Source: Ovoidimarina sp050299695
GTDB lineage: Bacteria; Pseudomonadota; Alphaproteobacteria; Rhodobacterales; Rhodobacteraceae
Length of the DNA stretch: 64,000 nucleotides
Assembly (NCBI GenBank): GCA_050299695.1
Contig: JBNKWI010000001.1
Span: 62,001 to 126,000, forward strand
Reading direction: 5' to 3'
The translations under genes were made by a program, and so were the position numbers. The notes beneath the pieces were generated by a model. The model was not told the DNA's origin. It was given only the letters and a program-made list of their open reading frames with translations, and made no database searches. This document shows positions 52,433-61,837 of the stretch, piece after piece; the first letter of the stretch is position 1, and every line of letters starts with the position of its first letter.

Positions 52433-52481
52433 TTGCACCGCCTGCGGCGTCATGCGCTGGCGTTGCGCCGCCTGCGGCGTC
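52433..52481. repeat. Pair of 19-bp direct repeats between engB and argB
   Basis: TTGCRCCGCCTGCGGCGTC occurs at 52433-52451 and 52463-52481, period 30, one base different. Each copy contains a CGCC...GGCG inverted core. No other copies were seen in the window. Confidence 0.7.
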
Positions 52482-52564
52482 GCGGGCGGCAGCGGGCAGG
52501 GCCTCCGGTCTCGCGGGTTGCCGCCCCTGCCCCATGCCGGTAACACCGGGGCAGAGGAAACACC

Positions 52565-53431
52565 ATGAAGATCCGAGACATGAACCGCGACTGGATTGCC
52601 ACCGCCCGGACCCTGAACCAGGCGCTGCCCTATCTGCAGCGCTATGACGGCGCGACGGTGGTCATCAAGCTGGGCGGTCACGCCATGGGGAGCGAGGAGG
52701 GCCTTCACAGCTTCGCCCGCGACGTGGCGCTGATGCAGCAGGTGGGGGTGAACCCGGTCGTGGTGCATGGGGGCGGCCCGCAGATCAACGAGATGCTGGC
52801 GAAGCTCGACATCCAATCCGAGTTCGTGCGCGGCAAGCGGGTGACCGACGCGGCGACGGTCGAGGTGGTCGAGATGGTGCTTTCGGGCCGGGTGAACAAG
52901 GCCATCGTGCAGGCGATCAACGCCGCGGGCGGCCGCGCGATCGGGCTGTCGGGCAAGGACGCGAACCTGATGGTCTGCGAGCCGACCGATCCGGAGCTGG
53001 GCTTCGTCGGCACGCCGGTGGCGTTCAACCCCGATTTCCTGCGCTCGCTCCATGCCGCCGAGATCATCCCGGTGATCGCGCCGATCGGCGCGGGCCGGAA
53101 CGGCGAGACCTTCAACGTGAACGGCGACACCGCGGCGGGGGCCATCGCGGCGAGCCTGAAGGCGGACCGGCTGCTGCTCCTGACCGACGTGGCGGGGGTG
53201 AAGAATGCCGAGGGCGAGGTTCTGACCGAGCTGACGCCCGGGCAGATCCGGGCGATGATCGCGGACGGGACCGTCGCGGGCGGGATGATCCCGAAGACCG
53301 AGACCGCGCTCGACGCCATCGAGTTCGGCGTCCGGGCGGTGGTGATCCTGGACGGCCGCGCGCCCAATGCCTGCCTTCTGGAGCTCTATACCGAGCACGG
53401 GGCGGGCAGCCTGATCCGCACGCCGCGGTGA
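52565..53431 (+). CDS. argB: Acetylglutamate kinase
   Basis: A 288-aa ArgB. The nucleotide-binding KLGGHAMGSEE, PVVVHGGGPQINEML, RVTDAATVEVVEMVLSGRVN and NVNGDTAAGAIAASLKADRL are the standard motifs. It phosphorylates N-acetyl-L-glutamate in arginine synthesis and is usually feedback-inhibited by arginine; the N-terminal helix (MNRDWIATARTLNQALPYLQ) is the type associated with that. ATG 52565 follows GAGGAAAC. GTGA overlap with the next gene. Confidence 0.96.
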   Translation: MKIRDMNRDWIATARTLNQALPYLQRYDGATVVIKLGGHAMGSEEGLHSFARDVALMQQVGVNPVVVHGGGPQINEMLAKLDIQSEFVRGKRVTDAATVEVVEMVLSGRVNKAIVQAINAAGGRAIGLSGKDANLMVCEPTDPELGFVGTPVAFNPDFLRSLHAAEIIPVIAPIGAGRNGETFNVNGDTAAGAIAASLKADRLLLLTDVAGVKNAEGEVLTELTPGQIRAMIADGTVAGGMIPKTETALDAIEFGVRAVVILDGRAPNACLLELYTEHGAGSLIRTPR

Positions 53432-54078
53432 CCTACGGGGCGGTCGCGGAGCGCGCCGCCCGGGCGCATCTGGAGCTGTTCGGCGGGTTCCATCCCGGCC
53501 CGGAGCACGGCCTGCCGGAGGATATCGGCACGCTCCTGCTGCTCGGACCCGGCGAACCGGGCTTCTGGGCGCATGTCGGGGCGGAGCCCGAGTTCAACGA
53601 CGGCGCGCGCGACGCGATGGACCGCTGGTCGGCGCGGGTGATCGGCGCTCTGGCGGAGGAGCTGGGCGGCCGGGCGTTCTTTCCCTTCGGCGGGCCGCCC
53701 TGGCACCCGTTCATCGCCTGGGCGCGGGCGAGCGGCCATGCCTGGGCCTCGGAGGTGGGGATCCTGGTGCATGACCGCGCCGGGCTGATGGTGTCCTACC
53801 GGGGCGCGCTGGGGCTTGCGGGGCGGCTCGCGCTGCCGCCCGCCGGCACCCGGCCCTGCGACAGCTGCGCCGGGAAGCCCTGCCGCCGCGCCTGCCCGGT
53901 GGCGGCGCTCGTGCCGGAGGGCTACGACGTGCCCGCCTGCAAGGCGCATATCTCGGTGCCGGCGGGGCGGGACTGCATGGACGCGGGTTGTCTGGTGCGA
54001 CGCGCCTGTCCGGTGAGCCAAGGGTACGGGCGCGATCCGGCGCAATCGGCCTATCACATGGGGTATTTCCTGGCATGA
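53428..54078 (+). CDS. Cysteine-rich ferredoxin-like protein
   Basis: A 216-aa protein with GTG start. The N-terminal two-thirds has no family that I can name; the C-terminal part has a Cys-rich region PCDSCAGKPCRRACPVAAL and PACKAHISVPAGRDCMDAGCLVRRACPVSQGYG, typical of two [4Fe-4S] sites of the QueG/ferredoxin type. This is likely an electron-transfer or reductase-like protein. It is coupled at both ends (argB and sixA). Confidence 0.82.
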   Translation: MTYGAVAERAARAHLELFGGFHPGPEHGLPEDIGTLLLLGPGEPGFWAHVGAEPEFNDGARDAMDRWSARVIGALAEELGGRAFFPFGGPPWHPFIAWARASGHAWASEVGILVHDRAGLMVSYRGALGLAGRLALPPAGTRPCDSCAGKPCRRACPVAALVPEGYDVPACKAHISVPAGRDCMDAGCLVRRACPVSQGYGRDPAQSAYHMGYFLA

Positions 54079-54593
54079 GCCTGACGCTGATCCTGACCCG
54101 TCATGCGAAATCGAGCTGGTCGGACCCGCTGGAGGCGGATTTCGACCGGCCGCTGAACGCGCGCGGGGAGGCCTCGGCGGCGGCGATCGGGCGCTGGCTG
54201 GCGGCGCAGGGATACCTGCCGGGCGAAGTGGTGCTCTCGGGCGCGCGGCGGACCGAGGAGACCTGGGCCGGGATCGCGCGCGCGCTGCCAGAGGCGGTGC
54301 CGATGCGTGCCGACCGGGCGCTCTACCACGCCGCGGCGCCGGCGGTGCTGGGCGTGCTGCAGCGCGCGACGGCGCCGGTGACGATGCTGATCGGGCACAA
54401 TCCCGGCATCGGCGATTTCGCAAGCCGGATCCTGCGCGAGCGTCCGGACCATCCGCGCTACGGCGACTACCCGACCGGCGCGACGGCGGTGATTCGGTTC
54501 GACGCCGGGAGCTGGCGCGAGATCGGCTGGGGTCAGGGTTGGCTCGTGGAATTCACGGTGCCGCGGGAGCTTATCGACCCCGACTCCGAATAG
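54075..54593 (+). CDS. Histidine phosphatase, SixA type
   Basis: A 172-aa short histidine phosphatase. The active motif LILTRHAKSSWSD carries the His in RHAKS, DFDRPLNARGEASAAAIGRWL follows, and the second His is in MLIGHNPGIGDFA. SixA-like proteins dephosphorylate histidine phosphotransfer domains or PTS-type carriers. ATG overlaps the previous gene (ATGA). Confidence 0.9.
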   Translation: MSLTLILTRHAKSSWSDPLEADFDRPLNARGEASAAAIGRWLAAQGYLPGEVVLSGARRTEETWAGIARALPEAVPMRADRALYHAAAPAVLGVLQRATAPVTMLIGHNPGIGDFASRILRERPDHPRYGDYPTGATAVIRFDAGSWREIGWGQGWLVEFTVPRELIDPDSE

Positions 54594-54645
54594 GGCGTCC
54601 GGAAGCACGAAGCCGGGCGGAGCGCGCCGCAACGCGACCATCAAG

Positions 54646-54859
54646 CGCGGAGCCGGGCGGGCGCCTGCCCGTGGGATGGCGCTGCGACGGCTGTGCGGGG
54701 CGCTTTATGGTGCCAAGTCCCTCCGACCTCGAAGGTCCGTGCGAACATCGACAGAGCGCCAGACCGCCGGGACGGTGTCGCCAATGGTCGCTCGGACCAG
54801 TGGCGCAACCATTGGCAACCGCTCGCCCGGCGGCCCAGCGGGCCTTGTTCCGGGCGGGG
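54646..54859 (+). repeat. Dispersed structured repeat, copy C (214 bp)
   Basis: Third copy, with the same ends and middle (GCGCTTTATGGTGCCAAGTC) as copies A and B. It carries an extra segment of about 39 bp near 54777-54818 containing its own 9-bp inverted repeat (GCCAATGGT ... ACCATTGGC). The final hairpin reads GGCCCAGCGGGCC, still base-paired though its loop region differs from the other copies. It lies between the converging sixA and aapP genes and takes up most of that 345-bp gap. Confidence 0.8.
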
Positions 54860-54908
54860 TCGATGCACAGCAGTTGCAAGGCGCCGGTCGTGCAGGGGGG
54901 GCGCGGAG

Positions 54909-54929
54909 GTCCCGGGGCGAGCCCGGGAC
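54909..54929 (-). terminator. GC hairpin just past the aap operon
   Basis: GTCCCGGG and CCCGGGAC form a perfect 8-bp stem with a 5-base loop, ten bases beyond the aapP stop. No T-run follows, so it may stabilise the mRNA end instead of stopping transcription. Confidence 0.4.
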
Positions 54930-54938
54930 GGCGTGGGG

Positions 54939-55724
<786 letters not shown>

Positions 55725-55735
55725 ACTTGGACTCC

Positions 55736-57037
55736 TTAGCGATGATCGGTTCTGAGCTTCTTCTCGAGATATTGCGAGTAGCGCGACATCGAGAAGCAGC
55801 AGATGAAGAACAGGAGCCCGATGAAGACGAAGAGCTCCCAGTAGATGCCGTTCCAGTCGGTGGTGGCCCGGATCGAGTTCGAAAGACCGATCGGGTCGAG
55901 GAGACCGATGAAGACGACGAGCGTGGTATCCTTGAAGAGGCCGATGAAGGTGTTGACGATCCCGGGGATCGAGATCTTCAGGGCCTGCGGCAGCACCACG
56001 AAGCGCATCGACTGCCAGTAGTCGAGGCCGAGCGAATCGGCGCCCTCGTACTGGCCGCGCGGCAGGGCGGCGAGGCCGCCGCGGATCACCTCGGCTATAT
56101 AGGCCGAGGAGAACAGGGTCACCATGATGACGACGCGCAGGAGGATGTCGAAGCTGGTGCCCGGCGGCAGGAAGTAGGCGAGCAGGAGCGAGGCGGTGAA
56201 CAGCCACACGATCAGCGGCACGCCGCGGATCACCTCGATGAAGATCACGCTGAACTTGTTGATGATGAAGAGATCGGACTGGCGGCCGAGCGCCAGCACG
56301 ATGCCGAGGGGCAAGGACAGCATGATCCCCGACATGCCGAGCACGAAGGAGAGCATGAAGCCGCCGAAGGATTTCGACGGGACGTACTCGATGCCGATCG
56401 GAAGATGCGTGCCGAGCCAGGAGGCGAGAGGCCCGCAGAGGAACAGCCAGTAGAGGATCGGCAGGAGGATCGCGCCGATGAGCGCGGCCAGTTCGCCGAC
56501 GGTGTCCTCGCCGAACGCGAGCACCGCCCACCCGAGCACGAAGCCGAGCGCCACCAGGATCGGCCCCCAGATCGTCCCGCCCCAGAGCAGCCAGAACACC
56601 ACGAAGGGCGCGGCGGCGGTGAGCCACAGCATCCTGCGCGGCAGCCCGCTGAACAGGATCGGCGCCACGGCGGCGAGGAACAGCACGAGGCCCAGAACCA
56701 CGCGCCAGTAGGATTCGGGCGGGTAGAAGCCGAACAGCAGCTGCTGCCAGCGCGAGGCGATCACCGCCCAGCAGGCGACATCGGCGCCGCCGAGTTGGGT
56801 GTCGCGGATCTCGCGGCACTGGGTGAGCGACGAGGCGTCCCAGATCCCGCCGAAGATCCAGGGCAGGACGCCCGAGAGCACGTTGTAGATGACGTAGAGC
56901 GACACCAGGGTCAGGATCGTGTTCAGCCAGCCGGAGAACAGGTTGTCGCGGGCCCATTTGATCGGGCCGGATTGCAGCGCGGGCGGGTCCTGCGCGGGCA
57001 GCATGGCGTCGCGGACATAGGAGACGGTCTGGGTCAT
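55736..57037 (-). CDS. aapM: General L-amino acid ABC transporter permease (AapM/BztC)
   Basis: A 433-aa permease with about ten membrane spans; polar amino-acid permease family. The cytoplasmic loop GADSLGLDYWQSMRFVVLPQ is the EAA-type contact with the ATPase. A long N-terminal extension before the core is typical for this subunit. Its start follows the aapQ stop by one base with AAGGAGCG in the end of aapQ. Confidence 0.95.
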   Translation of the reverse strand: MTQTVSYVRDAMLPAQDPPALQSGPIKWARDNLFSGWLNTILTLVSLYVIYNVLSGVLPWIFGGIWDASSLTQCREIRDTQLGGADVACWAVIASRWQQLLFGFYPPESYWRVVLGLVLFLAAVAPILFSGLPRRMLWLTAAAPFVVFWLLWGGTIWGPILVALGFVLGWAVLAFGEDTVGELAALIGAILLPILYWLFLCGPLASWLGTHLPIGIEYVPSKSFGGFMLSFVLGMSGIMLSLPLGIVLALGRQSDLFIINKFSVIFIEVIRGVPLIVWLFTASLLLAYFLPPGTSFDILLRVVIMVTLFSSAYIAEVIRGGLAALPRGQYEGADSLGLDYWQSMRFVVLPQALKISIPGIVNTFIGLFKDTTLVVFIGLLDPIGLSNSIRATTDWNGIYWELFVFIGLLFFICCFSMSRYSQYLEKKLRTDHR

Positions 57038-57038
57038 C

Positions 57039-58319
57039 TCAGCGCTCCTTCAGCTTGACGGCGTTGTTGTAGAGGTTCATCGCACCGGCGATGATCAGCG
57101 ACGTCACCAGGTAGAACAGGCCCAGGAGCAGCATGCATTCGAGCTCGCGCCCGGTCTGGTTCAGGGTGATGCCGCCCAGGGTCGAACGCACGTCCATGTA
57201 GCCCACCGCGATGGCGAGGGACGAGTTCTTGGTCAGGTTCAGGTATTGCGAGATCAGGGGCGGGATGATGACCCTGAGCGCCTGCGGCAGGATGACGAGC
57301 TTCATGGTGCGCGACGGGCGGATGCCCAGCGCGAAGGCTGCCTCGGTCTGACCCTTGGAGATCGCGAGGATGCCGCCCCGGACGATCTCGGCGGTGAAGG
57401 CGCCGGTATAGAGCGAGAGCGCCAGCCAGAGCGCGATCAGCGAGTTCCGCATGTGGATCCCGCCGTCGAAGTTGAAGCCCTTGAGCTCGGGCCGCGCAAG
57501 CTGCGCGCCGAGCAGGATCATCACCGCCACGGTGGGCAGGATGATGGTTCCGGCCTGGATCAGCCCGGTCTTGGGCCTGACGCCGGTTTCCTCCTGCGTC
57601 TTGTCGGCCCGGTGCGCGATCACCCGCGAGGCGTAGATCGAGGCGCCGAGCACGCCGAGGATCACCAGCCAGTCGAGACCGGAGCCGGTGGGCACCTTCT
57701 GCTCGGTGCCGTCCTCGGCCGTGGCGACCGGGTTGCCGCCGAGCGAGCGCGAGAACACCACGGCGGGGATGAAGACGCCGCGATTGGTGACGGCGATCGA
57801 GTCGGCGATCATCGAGGCCGAGGCGTCCTCGCCCCGGAAATCACGCGGCTGCGGCATCGATTCCGACATGATCGCCATGATGACGATGATCCAGAGCAGC
57901 ACGGGGACGTTGCGGAAGCCCTCGACATAGACGGTCATCAGCCGCGCGACGATCCAGTTGTTCGACAGCCGGAGAACGCCCGCGATCACGCCGAGGATTG
58001 TTGCGAGGGTGCAGCCCAGGAAGGCCACCAGGAGCGTGTTGAGGATGCCGACGAGTACGGCGCGGGCGTGGGTGCTGGAGGAGGAATACTCGACCAACTG
58101 CTGGTTGATGTCATAGCCCGACCGGCTCCAGAGAAAGCCGAAATCGAAATCCTTGCCGAGCGCGGCGAGGTTCTCGACCGTGTTGTGCGCCAGCCAGTAG
58201 AGCCCCGCCATGATCAGGATGAACGCGATCACCTGGATGGTGAGCGAGCGGTATCGGGTATCGTAGATAAGCTGGCTGATCCGGAACGGTTCGCCCGGTT
58301 GTTCGGAAATCGTCGTCAT
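57039..58319 (-). CDS. aapQ: General L-amino acid ABC transporter permease (AapQ/BztB)
   Basis: A 426-aa permease. It has about eight membrane spans and a large periplasmic loop (about 160-240). EAA-type loop EAAFALGIRPSRTMKLVILP is present and VGYMDVRSTLGG is the usual C-terminal stretch. It is the first permease after the binding-protein gene, separated from it by a strong stem-loop (58422-58452). Confidence 0.95.
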   Translation of the reverse strand: MTTISEQPGEPFRISQLIYDTRYRSLTIQVIAFILIMAGLYWLAHNTVENLAALGKDFDFGFLWSRSGYDINQQLVEYSSSSTHARAVLVGILNTLLVAFLGCTLATILGVIAGVLRLSNNWIVARLMTVYVEGFRNVPVLLWIIVIMAIMSESMPQPRDFRGEDASASMIADSIAVTNRGVFIPAVVFSRSLGGNPVATAEDGTEQKVPTGSGLDWLVILGVLGASIYASRVIAHRADKTQEETGVRPKTGLIQAGTIILPTVAVMILLGAQLARPELKGFNFDGGIHMRNSLIALWLALSLYTGAFTAEIVRGGILAISKGQTEAAFALGIRPSRTMKLVILPQALRVIIPPLISQYLNLTKNSSLAIAVGYMDVRSTLGGITLNQTGRELECMLLLGLFYLVTSLIIAGAMNLYNNAVKLKER

Positions 58320-58421
58320 GTGTAGCGCTCCCTGTACGCCCCGGACCTTCCTTCCGCGCGGCTCTTGTGGCCGCCTGTTCCTGTCCGGGTTCGATGAGCT
58401 GGTTGTGCTGTTCCAAAGCGA

Positions 58422-58452
58422 GAGGGGCGCCGGCTTTCGGCCAGCGCCCCTC
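58422..58452 (-). promoter_or_regulatory. Stem-loop between aapJ and aapQ
   Basis: GAGGGGCGC and GCGCCCCTC form a 9-bp perfect outer stem, with a further GGC/GCC pair inside. It lies 12 bases after the aapJ stop and 102 bases before the aapQ start. Without a T-run, it fits a role in partial attenuation or mRNA protection, keeping the binding protein in excess over the permeases. Confidence 0.6.
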
Positions 58453-58463
58453 CCTTGCAGGTC

Positions 58464-59480
58464 TTACCGGAACGGCGGCGAGTACAGCAGTCCGCCGTCG
58501 GTCCATTGCGCGTTCAGGCCGCGCGCGAGGCCGATCGGGGTGTTCTCCCCGATGTTCTTCTCGAACACCTCGCCGTAGTTGCCGACCGATTTGATGATGT
58601 TCTTGGCCCAGGCCGCGTCGAGGCCGAACATCGCGCCGAGATCGCCCTCGGTGCCGAGGAGACGGTTGATCTCGGGGTTGTCGGTGCCCTTGGAGAGCTC
58701 GTCGACATTGGCCGAGGTCACGCCGTATTCCTCCGCCGCGATCATCGCGAAGAGCGACCAGCGGACGATGTCGCCCCATTCGTTGTCGCCGTGACGCACG
58801 AGCGGGCCGAGCGGCTCCTTGGAGATGATCTCGGGCAGGATCACGTGGTCGCCCGGGTTCTCGAACGAGGCGCGGGTGGCCGCGAGGCCGGAAGCGTCGG
58901 TGGTGTAGACGTCGCAGGCGCCGGCCAGGTATTGCTGCTGGGCTTCGGCGTTGGTCTCGATCGGCACCGGCTCGTAGCTGATGTTGTTGATGCGGAAGAA
59001 GTCCGCGAGGTTCAGCTCGGTCGTGGTGCCGGTCTGGATGCAGACGGTGGCGCCGTCGAGATCCTTGGCCGAAGTGACGCCGAGCGATTTCGGCACCATG
59101 AAGCCCTGGCCGTCATAGTAGTTCACGCCGGTGAACTCGAATTTCAGGTCGACGTCGCGCGAGAAGGTCCAGGTCGTGTTCCGGGCCAGCATGTCGACCT
59201 CGCCCGAGGCGAGCGCGGTGAAGCGGGTCTGCGTGGAGAGCGGCACGAACTCGACCTTGGTCGGGTCGCCCAGGACCGCGGCCGCGACGGCGCGGCAGAG
59301 ATCCACGTCGAAGCCTTCCCAGGTGCCGCTCGCGTCCGGCGCGGCGAATCCCACCAGGCCGGTGGAGACGCCGCAGGTCAGGCTGCCGCGCGCCTTCACG
59401 TCTTCCAGCGTCGTGGCCGACGCGGCACCGGCGGCGAGAAGCGCCACGGTGGCTGCGCCGAGAAGTACGGATTTTTTCAT
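58464..59480 (-). CDS. aapJ: General L-amino acid ABC transporter binding protein (AapJ/BztA)
   Basis: A 338-aa periplasmic protein with a clear signal peptide (MKKSVLLGAATVALLAAGAASA-TT). Typical segments: TCGVSTGLVGFAAPDASGTW, GFDVDLCRAVAAAVLGD, and SRDVDLKFEFTGVNYYDGQG. First gene of aapJQMP. ATG 59480 follows GAGGATGAGG. The 189 bp upstream should contain the operon promoter. Confidence 0.95.
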   Translation of the reverse strand: MKKSVLLGAATVALLAAGAASATTLEDVKARGSLTCGVSTGLVGFAAPDASGTWEGFDVDLCRAVAAAVLGDPTKVEFVPLSTQTRFTALASGEVDMLARNTTWTFSRDVDLKFEFTGVNYYDGQGFMVPKSLGVTSAKDLDGATVCIQTGTTTELNLADFFRINNISYEPVPIETNAEAQQQYLAGACDVYTTDASGLAATRASFENPGDHVILPEIISKEPLGPLVRHGDNEWGDIVRWSLFAMIAAEEYGVTSANVDELSKGTDNPEINRLLGTEGDLGAMFGLDAAWAKNIIKSVGNYGEVFEKNIGENTPIGLARGLNAQWTDGGLLYSPPFR

Positions 59481-59669
59481 TGTTACCTCATCCTCTTGCC
59501 CGATGTCCCTCGGGCGGAAGTCGGTCCTCCCAGACCGGGTTTGACGACAGGGGTTCTCCCTTATCGCCGAGGATACTGATGACAGGGGTCCGGCAGGTCA
59601 AGGCCGAGCGCCCAATTTCAGGGCAAATGGGGGCAGAACCCCTGCTCTATTTCGGGCAGTCGCCGGGCG

Positions 59670-60389
59670 TCAGCGTAATTCGGAGGCACAAGCGAAAAAC
59701 CGGGCCGCATCGAGAAAGGCCTGCCTTTTCAGTCCGTTCACGCGCAGGGCCTCGTCGTCGGCGCCCCATTGTTCGATCTGCCAGAGCTCGTCGACGCGCG
59801 CCTGCTCCCAAACGGTCGCCGGATCGGCTCCGCCGGCCGCGACGGCGAGCCCGAGCACCAGCGATCCCGGAAGCCCGACGAGATCGTGGAAACCGGCCAG
59901 TTCGAACGCGCCGAGCCGGGCGATCTCGGCCTCGAGCCGGGCGAGTCCGGCCGCGTCCTGGGGCACCGGCAACAGGCCCGGAACTGTGGTCAGCCGCACG
60001 GCGTAGCGGCGGTCCAGCCAGTCGAGCCACGGGTCCCACGCCTCGGCCTGGCGCCGGACCAGCTCCTCGGGCGCCGTGGCGCGATAGCAGAGCAGATCGG
60101 TTTCGCCATAGGCGGCGAGATGGGCGACCACCTCGGCGCGCTGCGGCATGACCTTGTCGATGGCGGAATTGGCCATGCGCGTCATCGGCATGGTCGCCGG
60201 CGCGACCTCTCCTTCCTGCGCGGCCCATTCGGCGGCCACCGCCTCGGCCAGCGCCCGTGTCGGCATCAGGAGCGGCGCCCTGCCGGGCGTCCGGACCGGC
60301 CGTCCGTCGAGCCGGACGGCGAATCCGCCCGCCTCCTCGGCCACGGCGGCCTCGGCCCAGAACCGCTTGCGGGCCCAGCCGGCGCTCAT
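59670..60389 (-). CDS. ATP12 family F1-ATPase assembly chaperone
   Basis: A 239-aa protein. Signature features: the N-terminal AVRLDGRPVRTPGRAPLLMP, ALAEAVAAEWAAQ, MTRMANSAIDKV, and ETDLLCYRATAPEELVRRQ, all found in ATP12 proteins that chaperone the alpha subunit of F1-ATPase. ATGA overlap with the pseudouridine synthase gene upstream. Confidence 0.9.
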   Translation of the reverse strand: MSAGWARKRFWAEAAVAEEAGGFAVRLDGRPVRTPGRAPLLMPTRALAEAVAAEWAAQEGEVAPATMPMTRMANSAIDKVMPQRAEVVAHLAAYGETDLLCYRATAPEELVRRQAEAWDPWLDWLDRRYAVRLTTVPGLLPVPQDAAGLARLEAEIARLGAFELAGFHDLVGLPGSLVLGLAVAAGGADPATVWEQARVDELWQIEQWGADDEALRVNGLKRQAFLDAARFFACASELR

Positions 60390-61429
60390 GCCTCCTCCGC
60401 GAAAGGGTCTTCCGGGACGTCGGCGGCATGCCAGTCGAGCATCTTCCAGGTGCGGGCCATGTGCTCCGGCAGGGGCGCGGTCAGCGTGATCCGCGCGCCG
60501 CTGACCGGGTGGGTGAAGGCCAGGTGCCGCGCGTGGAGCTGCAGCTTGCGGCTCAGCTCGCCGCCCAGCCCCGCACCCCAGCCGTCGCCCAGGTTCTCCT
60601 GGCCCGAGCCGCCATACTTGCCGTCGCCGAGGATCGGGTGGCCGAGCTCGGCCATATGCGCGCGAAGCTGGTGCGTGCGGCCCGTCACCGGCACCAGCGC
60701 GACCCAGCTCAAGCGCCCGCCCAGGCCCGAGAGCACCGCGTAATCGGTCGTCGCGCGCTTGGCGTCCGGGATGCGGTCGACCTCGTTCGGGTGGACGCAG
60801 CGCATCTTCTCGCCCTCGCCGCCCTTGCCGTGGCCGCCCGCCTTGACGAGGCCGAAGCGGATCGTGCCCATCGCGGGCTTCGGCACGCCCGCCACCGCGG
60901 CCCAGTAGATCTTGCGGGTGTCGCGGGCCCGGAACGCCTCGGTCAGCGCCCCGGCGATCTGCCGCGTGCGGGCCAGGAGCAGCACGCCCGAGGTGTCCTT
61001 GTCGAGCCGGTGCACGAGGCGCGGCTTGTCCTCGTAGCCGAAGCGCAGCGCCTCGGCGAGCCCGTCCACGTGGCGGGTCTGCTTCGATCCTCCCTGGGTC
61101 GGCAGACCGGGCGGCTTGTTGAGCGCGATGATGTGATCGTCCTTCCAGAGGATCGCGGCGCGCATCATCGCCGCGTCCTCCTCCGCCACCGCGGCGGGCT
61201 TCGCCCTGGCGGGCGCCGGCGCGTCCGGCAGGGGCGGCACGCGGACCGCCTGGCCCTCCTCGAGCCGAGTCGAAGCCTTCACCCTTCCGCCATCCACGCG
61301 GATCTCGCCTTTGCGGCACATCTTCTCGATGGCGCCCTGGGTCACCTGCGGGAAATGCCGGCGGAACCAGCGGTCGAGGCGCTGGTCGCCCTCGCCCGAG
61401 GCCACCTGGCGCGTCTCGACCCCGCTCAT
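60386..61429 (-). CDS. RluA/RluC family pseudouridine synthase
   Basis: A 347-aa enzyme with an N-terminal S4 RNA-binding domain (LDRWFRRHFPQVTQGAIEKM, VDGGRVKASTRLEEGQAV) and a C-terminal catalytic domain; the active Asp is in RLVHRLDKDTSGVLLLA. VTGRTHQLRAHMAELGHPIL is the other family hallmark. Likely RluC-type 23S rRNA modification, though RluD-like activity cannot be excluded. Linked by ATGA overlaps to crcB and ATP12. Confidence 0.92.
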   Translation of the reverse strand: MSGVETRQVASGEGDQRLDRWFRRHFPQVTQGAIEKMCRKGEIRVDGGRVKASTRLEEGQAVRVPPLPDAPAPARAKPAAVAEEDAAMMRAAILWKDDHIIALNKPPGLPTQGGSKQTRHVDGLAEALRFGYEDKPRLVHRLDKDTSGVLLLARTRQIAGALTEAFRARDTRKIYWAAVAGVPKPAMGTIRFGLVKAGGHGKGGEGEKMRCVHPNEVDRIPDAKRATTDYAVLSGLGGRLSWVALVPVTGRTHQLRAHMAELGHPILGDGKYGGSGQENLGDGWGAGLGGELSRKLQLHARHLAFTHPVSGARITLTAPLPEHMARTWKMLDWHAADVPEDPFAEEA

Positions 61430-61806
61430 GCGAAGGCCTGCCGGGCGAGCCAGAGCCCCAGCGCGATGCCCCCGAGCGAGGCCGCGACCGAGAGGCCGAC
61501 ATAGAGCGCGGCCTGCCCGACCGCGCCGCGTTCGTAGAGGGTCATCGCCTCGAGCGAGAAGGAGGAGAAGGTGGTGAAGCCGCCGAGGACGCCGGTCATC
61601 AGGAACGGCGCCCAATGGGTCAGGCCCCTGTTGGCGGCCACGGTGACGAAGACGCCCATCAGGAAGGAGCCGACGATGTTCACCGTGATCACGCCCAGGG
61701 GGAAGCTCTGATGCCCGAGCATGCGCACGATTCCCACGCCCACGCCGTAGCGGGCCGAGGCACCGAGCGCGCCGCCGAGGGCGACCTGGAGAAAGGTTGA
61801 AAACAT
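61426..61806 (-). CDS. crcB: Fluoride ion transporter CrcB (Fluc)
   Basis: A 126-aa four-span membrane protein. ALGASARYGVGVG, FPLGVITVNIVGSFLMGVF and MTGVLGGFTTFSSFSLEAM contain the pore residues (N, and the FTTFS Phe-track). It forms an antiparallel dimer that exports fluoride. First of a three-gene operon with a pseudouridine synthase and ATP12. ATG 61806 was chosen for the family N-terminus. Confidence 0.95.
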   Translation of the reverse strand: MFSTFLQVALGGALGASARYGVGVGIVRMLGHQSFPLGVITVNIVGSFLMGVFVTVAANRGLTHWAPFLMTGVLGGFTTFSSFSLEAMTLYERGAVGQAALYVGLSVAASLGGIALGLWLARQAFA

Positions 61807-61837
61807 GGCCGCGTGATGTGGCGAACCCCTCTCGATG

